Positions 42,560 to 51,447 of a DNA stretch of 64,000 nt are shown piece after piece (position 1 is the stretch's first letter; each line of letters starts with the position of its first letter). The translations under genes and the position numbers were made by a program. The notes under the pieces were generated by a model. The model worked only from the letters and a program-made list of their open reading frames with translations. It ran no database searches and was not told the DNA's origin. Origin of the DNA: Phenylobacterium sp. (GTDB taxonomy: Bacteria > Pseudomonadota > Alphaproteobacteria > Caulobacterales > Caulobacteraceae); assembly GCF_030651185.1 (NCBI RefSeq), contig NZ_JAUSCJ010000039.1:85192-149191 (forward strand), written 5' to 3'.

Positions 42560-43429
42560 TCAATCCAGCAGGGATTTGATCTCGCCCTTGATGAGCGTCC
42601 AGGCGGGCGCGGCCGGGTCGATCAGCTCGAAGTGGCCGGCGCCCTTCAGGTTCAGCTCGGTCACCGGGTCGCCCGCGGCCTTGGCCGACGCCGCATAGGC
42701 CGCGCCGAAGCGGGACGGGACGATGGGGTCGAGATCCCCGGAGATCACCGCCTGCGGCACGCCGAGCGGCAGCATGGCGGCCGGCGAAAGCCCGCCATAA
42801 AGATCCTGGGTCCTTCGGAACAGCGCTCCGGTCAGGGCGTCGATCGTGCCGGGGCCGCCGCAGGCGTCGGGGCCGGTCTCGCGATAGGCGGCCAGGTCGA
42901 TGATCCCGGCCAGGCTGACCGCGCCGCGCGGCAGGAAGGGGCCTTCCCCGCGTAGAGGGCTGGCCTTGCTGGCCCACAGCGCCAGATGGCCGCCCGCCGA
43001 GTGGCCGGCGAAGACCACGTGCTTGAGATCCAGCGGATAGGTCTTGGCCAACTCGCGAACATGGTCGGCGCCGGCCGCCACGTCCTGGAAGGTGCCGGGA
43101 TAGCCGCCGCCCTCGTGGCCGATGCGGCGGTATTCCAGGTTCCAGACCGCGATCCCGTCGGCGCGCAGGTCACCTGACACATAGTCCATCAGCTCGGTCC
43201 CTGGCAGGTCGGCCAGCCAGCAGCCGCCGTGGATCATCACCACCAGGGGGTAGGGGCCTTTGCCCTTGGGCAGCCACAGCTCCCCGAACTGTAGGGGCAG
43301 GGCGCCATAGGCGATCCTGGCGTCGGCATGGGGGCGCTCGCGGGCCAGCAGGTCACGGTAGCTGATGGGGTCGGCGTGAGCGCATCCGGCGAGGGTGGCG
43401 GCTACGGCCAGGCCCAGAACAGGTTTCAT
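42560..43429 (-). CDS. Lipoprotein alpha/beta-hydrolase (esterase/lipase type)
   Basis: A 289-residue hydrolase with a lipoprotein signal (L-A-G-C near residue 16). The oxyanion-hole motif H-G-G-C-W and the nucleophile elbow G-H-S-A-G-G-H are clear, with an acidic residue in G-D-L-D-P-I and the His in G-A-G-H-F-E. This is the BD-FAE/arylformamidase-like branch of esterases. It is probably periplasmic, tethered to a membrane. The substrate is unknown. Confidence 0.83.
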   Translation of the reverse strand: MKPVLGLAVAATLAGCAHADPISYRDLLARERPHADARIAYGALPLQFGELWLPKGKGPYPLVVMIHGGCWLADLPGTELMDYVSGDLRADGIAVWNLEYRRIGHEGGGYPGTFQDVAAGADHVRELAKTYPLDLKHVVFAGHSAGGHLALWASKASPLRGEGPFLPRGAVSLAGIIDLAAYRETGPDACGGPGTIDALTGALFRRTQDLYGGLSPAAMLPLGVPQAVISGDLDPIVPSRFGAAYAASAKAAGDPVTELNLKGAGHFELIDPAAPAWTLIKGEIKSLLD

Positions 43430-43537
43430 CGCGCACTCCTGCCCCGCCGCGGCGTCACGGGGGGATCTTCCCGATTACGCCGCGTGGCGCAAGACCTTGG
43501 GCGACGACCGGCTGGAGGGAGGGGCGAGTAGCCCAAA

Positions 43538-43568
43538 CGAAAACGCCCGGCCGTTGCGGGCCGGGCGT
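43538..43568 (-). terminator. Intrinsic terminator of carD
   Basis: Stem ACGCCCGGCC (43543-43552) with 43559-43568 and a 6-base loop. On the minus strand TTTTCGTTT follows, a typical T-rich tail. It lies 27 bp after the carD stop. Confidence 0.8.
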
Positions 43569-43595
43569 CTCGAAGATCGCAGGTGATCGGAGCCG

Positions 43596-44105
43596 TTAGG
43601 CGGCGACGGCCTTGATCAGGTTCTTGTTGAGGATGCCGATGGCGGCGTCACGGTCGATCTGCTCGATGGCGGCGACTTCGCGGGCCATGCGGTCCAGGGC
43701 CGACTCATAGAGCTGGCGTTCGGAATAGGACTGTTCGGGCTGGTTCTCGGCGCGGTGCAGGTCGCGGACCACCTCGGCGATGGAGATCAGGTCGCCGGAA
43801 TTGATCTTGGCTTCGTATTCCTGGGCGCGACGCGACCACATGGTGCGCTTCACCCGCGCACGGCCCTTCAGGGTGGTGAGCGCCTGGCTGACGACATTGC
43901 CCTCGGCCAGCGAACGCAGGCCGGCGGTGCGGGCCTTGGCGGTCGGAACGCGCAGGGTCATCTTCTCGTGGTCGAAGGTGATCACATAGACTTCGAGCGA
44001 GTAGCCGGCCACTTCCTGAGTTTCGATCCCCTGTACCTGACCGACCCCGTGGGCCGGATAGACGACGTGATCGCCAACCGAGAAATCCAGACCAGTCTTG
44101 CTCAT
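43596..44105 (-). CDS. carD: CarD-family transcriptional regulator
   Basis: A 169-residue CarD/CdnL-type protein that binds RNA polymerase and stabilises open complexes, notably at rRNA promoters. The RNA-polymerase-interacting domain starts F-S-V-G-D-H-V-V-Y-P-A-H-G-V-G-Q-V and the helical domain contains W-S-R-R-A-Q-E-Y-E-A-K-I-N-S-G-D-L. Its own terminator follows. It is monocistronic. Confidence 0.92.
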   Translation of the reverse strand: MSKTGLDFSVGDHVVYPAHGVGQVQGIETQEVAGYSLEVYVITFDHEKMTLRVPTAKARTAGLRSLAEGNVVSQALTTLKGRARVKRTMWSRRAQEYEAKINSGDLISIAEVVRDLHRAENQPEQSYSERQLYESALDRMAREVAAIEQIDRDAAIGILNKNLIKAVAA

Positions 44106-44383
44106 CAGCTAAGTCCTTTCGACCTCGTCCAATCCCATCGACGCATCCAGGTTTTTCCAAGAGCCCAAGGCGAAAGATGTCCCTCCGCGAAATGCGCGGC
44201 TGACAACATTCTTGAGAACGGAATAGACCTCTAGGACACCCTTCGCCTGTTCAAGGCGTATGCGCCGGGACGGCTCTTCTGCAAAAACGACATGGCAGGC
44301 GCGAAACGCTTCTCGCCACGTCATTGTCACCCTAGCATAAAAATCAGCCGAAAGAAAGGCTTGCGCCCCTGGCGCGAGGGGGC

Positions 44384-44725
44384 TCAGGAGCCGCGGCCGG
44401 GCTTTTCGCTGAAATACTTTTCGAACTTACCGGTCTCGCGCTCGAAGGCCTCGGCGTCAGCCGGCGGCTCGCCCTTCACCGTGATATTGGGCCAGATCTT
44501 GGCGTAGTCGGTGTTGATCTTCAGCCACTTGGAGTCCGGCGTGTCCTCGGTGTCCGGCTTGATGGCGTCCACCGGGCACTCAGGTTCGCAGACGCCACAG
44601 TCGATGCACTCGTCCGGATTGATCGCCAGGAAGTTCTCGCCCTCGTAGAAGCAGTCCACCGGACACACCTCCACGCAGTCCATGAACTTACATTTGATAC
44701 AGGCGTCGGTGACGATGTAGGTCAC
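44384..44725 (-). CDS. fdxA: 7Fe ferredoxin FdxA
   Basis: A 113-residue ferredoxin carrying one [3Fe-4S] and one [4Fe-4S] cluster. Cys groups are visible in [19 protein letters not shown] and [13 protein letters not shown]. The GTG at 44725 starts the protein at M-T-Y-I-V-T-D-A-C as in the family; a longer frame upstream adds residues with no similarity. It donates electrons in the cytoplasm. Confidence 0.92.
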   Translation of the reverse strand: MTYIVTDACIKCKFMDCVEVCPVDCFYEGENFLAINPDECIDCGVCEPECPVDAIKPDTEDTPDSKWLKINTDYAKIWPNITVKGEPPADAEAFERETGKFEKYFSEKPGRGS

Positions 44726-44821
44726 TGGGAACTCCGGCGGATCTAGAGCGCGGGTTTTCCCGGTCAGACCCCCAATTGTCAATGCCGCCAGCCCGCAGGA
44801 TATCTGAGGCCGCCGATAGGC

Positions 44822-47173
44822 TCATGGCGCAGGTGTGAGCGAGATCACGGTTTCGGTCGCGGCCTCCACCGCCTTTCGCGAATAGACCAGCGGCACGTAC
44901 TCACCCTTCACCCACTTCGGGAACAGGTCCCGGTAGTGGGGGCTCTCCGGATCGCCAGACTGGCCGGGCGTGTTGATGGTCATGCTGTTGTCCCAGGCGC
45001 CGACGTCCAGAACCATGCGGAACGACGCCCCGGCCACGACGCGGAAGTCGTCCGGCCGCCAGGTCGCGGCCATCGGCGACAGGCTGGTCCCGCCCATCGG
45101 CGTCGGGCCCGCCGCCAGCAGCGGCTTGGTGGCCGCGTCAGCCAGCGGGGTCAGGGCATGCTCCAGACGGGCGTGGTGCAGCCCGCCCCAGGCCCAGTTT
45201 TTCGGATCGGGGCCGAGCCGCGTGGAGACCTCGTCAAAGGCCGCCAGCAGGCTCGACGCCAGCACCGCGTCACGGGTGGCCGTGGGCAGTGTGGCGTCGG
45301 GGTTTTCCAGCAGCGCCATGACCGCGGCCAGGTCGCCATTGCCGATGACGCCATGGACGGCCTTGGGCGTCGCCGCGGCGACCACGGCCCGGCCCAGATG
45401 CTTGCCGGTCCAGACTTCGAACAGGGCCGCGCCGGCGCTGTCGGCCGAGGTGCGATGGTCCCAGCCGCGCAGCAGGGCCAGCGCGCTGGAGAGCTTGGGG
45501 TCGTCGGTCTTCAGTGGCGCGAGGACGGCGATCAGCCGCCGTGAGGTGATGTCGTAGGGATCGGCCTGCAGGGCCATGGCGTCGGCCACGGTCAGTTTCG
45601 GATTGGCGGCGAGCACCTCGTCCACGCGCAGGAAGCGCGCGGCGTTGGACCATTCGAACCCGACCTTGCGCTCGGCGACAGGGTAGTCGGCGGGGAGGTT
45701 CATCTGGTTGGCCGAGGCGAACCAGCCCTTCTTGGGATCGGCCTGGCTGGGCAGGTCGTCGGGCTTCAGAAAGCCTTTCCATTCATAGCGCCCGTCGCCG
45801 GGCACCGGCATCAGCCCGTCCCAGTTGGGCCGCGCCGGGACCATGCCGGCGGCCACCCAGCCGATATGGCCCGAGGTGTCGGCATAGACCTGATTTTCAG
45901 AGGGCGCGCCCCAGCCGGCCAGGGCCGCCTTGAAGCTCGGCCAGTCCTGGGCCTGCATATAGCCTGTGGAGCCGAAATAGGCCGAGGTTCCCGGCTGGCT
46001 CCACACCGTGCGGATGGCGAAGGCCCTGCCCTCGGTCGCCTTCAGCACCGGCCCGTGGCGGGTGAAGCGCAAGGTCACGGCGCGCGGCGCGGCCTCGCCT
46101 TTCACCGGGATGGCGTCCTTCACCACGGTCATGGCCTCCCAGCCGTCGCCGTAGCGGTACTGGTCGCCCTTGGTTTCGTAGACGTAGAGGTCCTCCTGAT
46201 CGACCGGGAAGATGGTCAGGCCAAAGGCGATCTTGCCGTTGTGGCCGATGGAGACGCCGGGCAGGGCGGGCTCCCCGGCCCCGATCACCGAGAAGCCCGG
46301 CGCGTTCAGATGCACGATGTAACGCAGGCCCGGCGCGCCATGCTCCCGATGCGGATCATTGGCCAGGATTGGCCGGCCCGTGGCGGTGCGTGAGCCGGAG
46401 ACCGTCCAGTTGTTCGACCCGATCGCCTCGGGGGGAACCTCCAGCGCGGCCCGCTGCTCCGGCGGTCCGGAGAACTTCACACCGGCGCCGGCCAGCTGGT
46501 AGTCGGCCAGGACGTCGGCGGGGATGGAACAGGGATCGAGGCCGTCGGGGACCTTGGTGGTCCATTTGGGCTCGATGAAGCGGTAGAGGCGGGCGGCGGC
46601 CAGGTCCGCCTTGCAGGCGATCTGGGCGCGGCCCACCTCATTGGGCACGTTGCGGGTCAGGCCGTGGCTGCGGATGCGGACCACGTCTTCGGCGCTCCAG
46701 CGGTCGGGCGCCGAGCCTGCGATCCTGAACTCCAGGGGCAGGGGCCGCTTGCCGGCGATGATTTCGTCGACGAAGGCGTTGACGCCCGCCGCCCAGGCGC
46801 TGGTGTTGTCCTGCGCGCCGGGACCATAGGCCGCCCATTCCTTGGCCATGTCGCCGCGATAGAGGAACAGGCGGGCGGCGCGGTCCTGGGACACGTAGGT
46901 GGGGCCGAAGTCCTTCGACAGCAGGCCCAGGCCGCGCTTGCGCCACAGGTCGATCTGCCAGAGCCGGTCGCGGGCGACGTTGTAGCCCTGCAGGAAGAAG
47001 GCGTCGCGAACGCTGCCGGCATAGATGTGCGCGATGCCCCAGGTATCGACGCGGATCTCGGCCGGGGCGGCCAGACCGGCGACCGCGCGGCTCTCCTGGG
47101 CCGGGGCGGCGAAGGCCGTGACGCTGGCGAGGCTGAGCAGAGCTCCCAGAAGCGGGGCGACGGTTTTGGGCAT
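44822..47173 (-). CDS. Penicillin acylase-family N-terminal nucleophile hydrolase
   Basis: A 783-residue secreted amidase precursor (penicillin/acyl-homoserine-lactone acylase family). The signal peptide ends A-F-A near residue 22. An alpha-chain-like N-terminal part is followed by G-S253-N-N-W-T-V, where the Ser would become the N-terminal nucleophile of the beta chain after self-cleavage. N-D-P-H-R-E-H-G-A-P lies just downstream. The substrate cannot be told: penicillin, N-acyl-homoserine lactone and cyclic peptides are all known in the family. Confidence 0.88.
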   Translation of the reverse strand: MPKTVAPLLGALLSLASVTAFAAPAQESRAVAGLAAPAEIRVDTWGIAHIYAGSVRDAFFLQGYNVARDRLWQIDLWRKRGLGLLSKDFGPTYVSQDRAARLFLYRGDMAKEWAAYGPGAQDNTSAWAAGVNAFVDEIIAGKRPLPLEFRIAGSAPDRWSAEDVVRIRSHGLTRNVPNEVGRAQIACKADLAAARLYRFIEPKWTTKVPDGLDPCSIPADVLADYQLAGAGVKFSGPPEQRAALEVPPEAIGSNNWTVSGSRTATGRPILANDPHREHGAPGLRYIVHLNAPGFSVIGAGEPALPGVSIGHNGKIAFGLTIFPVDQEDLYVYETKGDQYRYGDGWEAMTVVKDAIPVKGEAAPRAVTLRFTRHGPVLKATEGRAFAIRTVWSQPGTSAYFGSTGYMQAQDWPSFKAALAGWGAPSENQVYADTSGHIGWVAAGMVPARPNWDGLMPVPGDGRYEWKGFLKPDDLPSQADPKKGWFASANQMNLPADYPVAERKVGFEWSNAARFLRVDEVLAANPKLTVADAMALQADPYDITSRRLIAVLAPLKTDDPKLSSALALLRGWDHRTSADSAGAALFEVWTGKHLGRAVVAAATPKAVHGVIGNGDLAAVMALLENPDATLPTATRDAVLASSLLAAFDEVSTRLGPDPKNWAWGGLHHARLEHALTPLADAATKPLLAAGPTPMGGTSLSPMAATWRPDDFRVVAGASFRMVLDVGAWDNSMTINTPGQSGDPESPHYRDLFPKWVKGEYVPLVYSRKAVEAATETVISLTPAP

Positions 47174-47271
47174 GCTTTCCTCCGGGGTCGGAAGGAGAGG
47201 CTAGGCCACAAGGGACCGCATCGACAATGGAGGTGTGGCCGCTAAGCTCGCGCACGTCCAAGGGGGAAGCC

Positions 47272-47949
47272 ATGGAAACGCGTTCTCACCGGCTGTGGGC
47301 GGGCCTCACCGTCCTGACCGGCCTGGTCACCGTGGCGATCACCATCGCCTTCCAGATGCTGCCGGAGGTGGCCGCCGCCGGGGCGTGCTGGGCGCCGGGC
47401 AAGGTGGTCGAGTTCGAGCTGGCCCGCACCCTGGAACAGGTTCTGAAGGCGTTCGGCCCGAACGCCTGCCGCGCGCCCATCGTCACGGCCATGGATGCGG
47501 TGAACCGCTTCGATGTGCAGGCCTATATCCCCGCCTACACCGCCTTCGAAATCTGCGCGGCGATGTTCCTGGGCCTGAGTTTCCGGCGGCCCCTGGTGAT
47601 GGCCACCATCGGCGTGGCCCTGGTGGCGCTGGCCGGCGATTATCTGGAAACCCTCACCCTCCTGCGGATCACTCAGGATCTGGACGGTTCGACCGACCTG
47701 CTGGCGTGGTCGAGCGCGGGCGTCTGGATCAAGTTCGCGGGCCTGGCGCTCCACGCCTTCCTGCTGTCGCGGATCTGCATGGCCGACCGGCGGCCGATCC
47801 TGGCCATGCTGCTGCTCCTGCCGATGGTGGGCACGGCCTTCGCGGCCATCGACAACAGCCGCGCGGCCCTGATGACCTATGCCCTGATCCTGAGCTGGAC
47901 CCCGGTCCTGCTGGTGGCGGCGCGGGATCTGGTGCGCAAGTCGACGTGA
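47272..47949 (+). CDS. Hypothetical multi-span membrane protein
   Basis: A 225-residue protein with about six hydrophobic segments (about 10-30, 80-105, 110-125, 140-160, 170-190, 200-215). AAGGGGGAA lies before the start at 47272. The Cys in A-C-W-A-P and the two in N-A-C-R-A and E-I-C-A-A could pair. I do not recognise a named family. It is convergent with the S4 protein gene. Confidence 0.65.
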   Translation: METRSHRLWAGLTVLTGLVTVAITIAFQMLPEVAAAGACWAPGKVVEFELARTLEQVLKAFGPNACRAPIVTAMDAVNRFDVQAYIPAYTAFEICAAMFLGLSFRRPLVMATIGVALVALAGDYLETLTLLRITQDLDGSTDLLAWSSAGVWIKFAGLALHAFLLSRICMADRRPILAMLLLLPMVGTAFAAIDNSRAALMTYALILSWTPVLLVAARDLVRKST

Positions 47950-47956
47950 TCAACTT

Positions 47957-47980
47957 CCTCTCCCCTTCCAAGGGGAGAGG
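47957..47980. terminator. Bidirectional terminator between convergent genes
   Basis: CCTCTCCCCTT (47957-47967) pairs perfectly with AAGGGGAGAGG (47970-47980) around a 2-base loop. It lies between the convergent stops at 47949 and 47987, so it can stop transcription from both sides. Confidence 0.65.
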
Positions 47981-47986
47981 GTAGGG

Positions 47987-48262
47987 TCATCCCAAGGCTG
48001 AGTATAAGGCCCGCGCCTCGGCCGGGGGGCCCCGCCGTTCGCCGAGCCCTTCCACCGCCACGGCGATCAGCTTGCCGCTGACCGCGAAGACCAGATGGTC
48101 GCCCACCTTCACCGGCCGCGCGCACTTGTCGATCCGGGTCTCGGCGCCGGCGCGGGTCAGACGGACCTTGCCCTCGTCCAGGAACTTGGCGGCCAGCGAG
48201 CGGGTCTTGAAGAACCGCGCCCGCCACAGCCAGACATCGGCGCGGCAGCCCGTCTCGCTCAT
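47987..48262 (-). CDS. S4-domain RNA-binding protein (Hsp15-like)
   Basis: A 91-residue protein made mainly of one S4 RNA-binding domain: R-A-D-V-W-L-W-R-A-R-F-F-K-T-R-S-L-A-A-K-F and V-K-V-G-D-H-L-V-F-A. E. coli Hsp15 (HslR), which rescues stalled 50S subunits, has the same start. It overlaps the helicase gene by 4 bp (ATGA), a pairing common in this bacterial order. Confidence 0.85.
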   Translation of the reverse strand: MSETGCRADVWLWRARFFKTRSLAAKFLDEGKVRLTRAGAETRIDKCARPVKVGDHLVFAVSGKLIAVAVEGLGERRGPPAEARALYSALG

Positions 48263-50784
48263 GGGTTCGCGGCCTTCGCTTTGCGGCGGCGGCGCGGGCG
48301 GCGGGCGGGGGCGGGCTTGTCCTTCAGGGCGGCCAGGGCCGAGAAGGGCGAGGTCGGCGAGGGCGGGCTGGGCTTGATCGTGGGCGCCTCGCCCCGGCGG
48401 CGCCAGACCATGTCCTCACCGGGCTTCTCCCGGGTGGTGGGCGCAAAGCCCAGGGCCCTGAGGATCTCCTTGGTTTCCTGCGTGCTCCAGCCCAGCACCT
48501 CGCGGTCGGCGTCTGTGAGTTGGCCAGGCTTTCCAGCCCGCATAAGGTCGTCCATCCGCTCCAGGGCCTCGACGGGCACGGCCAACCGACCCACGGCGCG
48601 CAGACCAAAGGCGGACAGGGCCGTGGCGGCGGGGGGCGGGTCGGGAAGCTGGCTGATCACATGCGTCGGGGGGCGCCAGGCGCGGTCGGCGAAGCCCTGG
48701 ACGAAGCTCAAGGCGTCGGGTCGCAGCAGGGCCGGCAGGTAGAGGGTGAAGTGGCCCAGCCGGATGCCCAGGCCCTTCAGCGCCCGGCGCTCCACCTGGC
48801 TCAACGCCTTGGCCTCGGCGCGGACCAGGGTGCGGTCCAGCACGCCGCCGGCCTCGATCAGCCGATAGGCGAGGCCCCGGGCCAGCCCCTTAATCTTGCC
48901 CTCCACCATCCCGGTTTCCAGCCTGCGCAGGGCGCCCAGTCGGCGCACCGCCTCCGCGGCGAGGAAGGCTTCCAGCCGCCGGGTGGCCCGCTCACGGGCG
49001 GCGGGATTGCCCAGCTCTCCCAGCAGCCGCACGCGGGGCGCGAAGGGGGCGCCGCCGGAAATCGCGCCGGCCGCCTGACCTCGCCAAAGCACCAGGCCCT
49101 GGGGCGTCAGGCCGAAGGCGCCGTCCGCCTCGCCGGCCAGTTGGCCCAGCCGCTTGTTGATCTCCGGGCCGACGGCCTGGGTGGCGGCCGCGCGCAGGGC
49201 CTTTTCCTCCAGCACCGAGGCGCCGTGCTCGGCCTCGAAGGTCACGCCCCGCAGCTTGCCGACATAGTGGCCCTCGACGGTGACCGTGCCGTCCTCGGCG
49301 ACGCCCGCCAGCATGTCCTCGCGAACCCGCAACCCGCGCATCAGGGCGCTGGTCCGGCGGTCCACGAAGCGGGCCATCAGCTTCTCGTGCAGGGTGTCGG
49401 AGAGCTTGTCCTCCAGCACCCGGGTCTTGGCCTGCCAGGCGCCGGCGTCTGTCAGCCAGTCGGGGCGGTTGGCGACATAGGCCAGGGTCCGGACACTGGC
49501 CAGGCGCGCCGAGAGCGTGTCGATCTCCCCGTCGTTGCGGTCCAGATGGCGGTACTGGCCGGCGATCCAGTCCTCGGGAATCCGGCGGTTGCGGCTGGTG
49601 AGATACTGGAAGAAGTCCCGCGTCAGTCGCAGGTGCTCCTCGTGGCCCACCTTGCGGAAGTCCGGCGTCTGGCAGACGTCCCACAGGCGCGCCAGGGAGG
49701 GCTTGTCGCGGGCCCGGTCGGCGATGTCCGGGTCGCCCGCCAGCTGGCGCAGGGTCACCTCGTCCAGGCTCTCGGCCGAGGCCTTCAGCACGTCGAAGGT
49801 GGGCGGGGCGGCGAGCGACTTCATCAGGTTGGCGAGCGACGAGAAATCCAGCTTGGCGTTGCGCCATTCGGCCGCCGCCACCGGCTGGAACTGGTGCTCC
49901 TGCACGGCGTCCACCAGATCAGCGTCCATGTCCTCGCACTCGCCGGTGACGCCAAAGGTTCCGTCGGTGCGGAAGCGGCCGGCCCGGCCGGCGATCTGGC
50001 CCACCTCCTGCGGATGCAGGAACCGCGTCCGCTTGCCGTCGAACTTCCGCAGGCCGGCGAAGGCGACGTGGTCGACGTCCATGTTCAGACCCATGCCGAT
50101 GGCGTCGGTGGCCACCAGGAAGTCCACCTCGCCCGACTGGTAGAGCGCCACCTGGGCGTTGCGGGTTCGGGGGCTGAGGGAGCCCATCACCACGGCGGCC
50201 CCGCCGCGCTGGCGGCGGATCAGCTCGGCGATGGCGTAGACCTGGTCGGCGGAGAAGGCGACGACGGCCGAGCGGCGCGGCAGGCGGGTCAGCTTCTTGG
50301 GTCCCGCATAGGTCAGGCTGGAGAACCGTTCGCGGGTGACGATCTCGGCGCCCGGCAACAGCCGTCGGATCAGCGGCGCCATGGTGCCCGCCCCCATCAG
50401 CATGGTCTCGTAGGTGCCCCGCGCATGCAGCAGCCGGTGGGTGAAGACGTGGCCGCGCTCGGGGTCGGCGCAGAGCTGGATCTCGTCCACCGCCAGGAAC
50501 TCGACCTCGCGGCTGAGCGGCATGGCCTCGACGGTGCAGACGAAATAGACGGCGCGCGGCGGGACGATCTTCTCCTCGCCGGTGATCAGGGCCACCGACC
50601 GGGCGCCGCGGGCCTTGACGATGCGGTCATAGATTTCACGGGCCAGCAGCCGCAGCGGCAGGCCGATCATGCCCGAGGCGTGCCCCAGCATCCGCTCGAC
50701 GGCGAGGTGGGTCTTGCCGGTGTTTGTCGGCCCCAGCACCGCCACGAGGCGGGGAGGCGGCGCGCCGGTCGGGCGGTGACTCAT
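48259..50784 (-). CDS. SUV3-like DExH-box RNA/DNA helicase
   Basis: An 841-residue helicase of the mitochondrial SUV3 type. Motif I is G-P-T-N-T-G-K-T-H, motif II is V-D-E-I-Q-L, and motif VI is Q-I-A-G-R-A-G-R. The SUV3-type C-terminal region follows, and the last 60 residues are basic and low-complexity. It probably unwinds RNA for turnover or translation quality control together with the S4 protein encoded with it. Confidence 0.88.
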   Translation of the reverse strand: MSHRPTGAPPPRLVAVLGPTNTGKTHLAVERMLGHASGMIGLPLRLLAREIYDRIVKARGARSVALITGEEKIVPPRAVYFVCTVEAMPLSREVEFLAVDEIQLCADPERGHVFTHRLLHARGTYETMLMGAGTMAPLIRRLLPGAEIVTRERFSSLTYAGPKKLTRLPRRSAVVAFSADQVYAIAELIRRQRGGAAVVMGSLSPRTRNAQVALYQSGEVDFLVATDAIGMGLNMDVDHVAFAGLRKFDGKRTRFLHPQEVGQIAGRAGRFRTDGTFGVTGECEDMDADLVDAVQEHQFQPVAAAEWRNAKLDFSSLANLMKSLAAPPTFDVLKASAESLDEVTLRQLAGDPDIADRARDKPSLARLWDVCQTPDFRKVGHEEHLRLTRDFFQYLTSRNRRIPEDWIAGQYRHLDRNDGEIDTLSARLASVRTLAYVANRPDWLTDAGAWQAKTRVLEDKLSDTLHEKLMARFVDRRTSALMRGLRVREDMLAGVAEDGTVTVEGHYVGKLRGVTFEAEHGASVLEEKALRAAATQAVGPEINKRLGQLAGEADGAFGLTPQGLVLWRGQAAGAISGGAPFAPRVRLLGELGNPAARERATRRLEAFLAAEAVRRLGALRRLETGMVEGKIKGLARGLAYRLIEAGGVLDRTLVRAEAKALSQVERRALKGLGIRLGHFTLYLPALLRPDALSFVQGFADRAWRPPTHVISQLPDPPPAATALSAFGLRAVGRLAVPVEALERMDDLMRAGKPGQLTDADREVLGWSTQETKEILRALGFAPTTREKPGEDMVWRRRGEAPTIKPSPPSPTSPFSALAALKDKPAPARRPRRRRKAKAANP

Positions 50785-50858
50785 GATCCCAAGTTGGGGT
50801 GGGAATCGTGACGGGGCAAGCGGCGCCGGTGTGTCTGCGACATGAAAGCCGCTAGCGC

Positions 50859-51146
50859 TCAGAGATGGCGGTCGAAGTCCATGCGCTGGTGGAGAATGCG
50901 CACGACGTCGATGTCGAGTCCGGCCTGCCGGTAGAAGAGGAGGTGAGAGCCGACCGCGAGCTTGAAATAGCCCGGGCTAATGTCATCGCAGGCGCGACCA
51001 CGGCGAGGATGGGCGGCGGCGGACTCGACCCCGCGCTGGATGTCCCTCAGATATCGCTCGGCCTGATCTACGCCCCACCGCTCTCGGCTATAGGCCCAGA
51101 TACCTTCAAGGTCCTTGCGAGCCAGGGGTGATAGAACATAGCCCAT
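50859..51146 (-). CDS. parE: ParE-family toxin
   Basis: A 95-residue RelE/ParE superfamily toxin. It begins [20 protein letters not shown], with R-R-G-R-A-C-D-D-I-S-P-G-Y and V-V-R-I-L-H-Q-R-M-D at the end, typical of ParE. It overlaps the ParD stop by one base, so it is made only with its antitoxin. ParE toxins poison DNA gyrase. Confidence 0.9.
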   Translation of the reverse strand: MGYVLSPLARKDLEGIWAYSRERWGVDQAERYLRDIQRGVESAAAHPRRGRACDDISPGYFKLAVGSHLLFYRQAGLDIDVVRILHQRMDFDRHL

Positions 51147-51394
51147 CAGTCAGCGCTCTCGTCACTCCGCTTCTTCGCGATAAAATCGTTGAAGTCGAAC
51201 GGTGTCGAAGGGCCGCTCTCCTCACCCGCGATGAGGGCCGCTCGAAGTGCGCTCAACTGCGCCTCGCGTTCCTCAAGGAGCCTTAGGCTCGCTCGCACGA
51301 CGTCACTTGCGGAGCCGTACCGGCCTGTCGCGACCTCAGCGTCGATGAAGGCGCTGAAGTGCTCGCCGAGACTGAAGGATGTGTTCTTGCTCAT
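51146..51394 (-). CDS. parD: ParD-family antitoxin
   Basis: An 82-residue ribbon-helix-helix antitoxin. It starts [13 protein letters not shown] and has [19 protein letters not shown]. The start at 51394 is chosen over 51421 because the protein then matches the family. A palindrome TACCA-N5-TGGTA lies 22-36 bp upstream and is a likely autoregulatory site. Confidence 0.9.
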   Translation of the reverse strand: MSKNTSFSLGEHFSAFIDAEVATGRYGSASDVVRASLRLLEEREAQLSALRAALIAGEESGPSTPFDFNDFIAKKRSDESAD

Positions 51395-51415
51395 TGGCGC
51401 CTCCAGACTGGAGAA

Positions 51416-51430
51416 TACCAATATCTGGTA
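51416..51430. promoter_or_regulatory. Candidate ParD operator palindrome
   Basis: TACCA (51416-51420) and TGGTA (51426-51430) form a perfect inverted repeat around ATATC. The position, 22-36 bp before the parD start, suits autorepression by the ribbon-helix-helix antitoxin. This is inference. Confidence 0.5.
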
Positions 51431-51447
51431 CTCAATTCAATCCAACC

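Noticed and set aside
48520..50811. A 763-codon open frame on the plus strand opposite the SUV3-like helicase
   Set aside because: The helicase on the other strand has clear motifs I, II and VI. The antisense frame is rich in G, Q, H and A with no domain.
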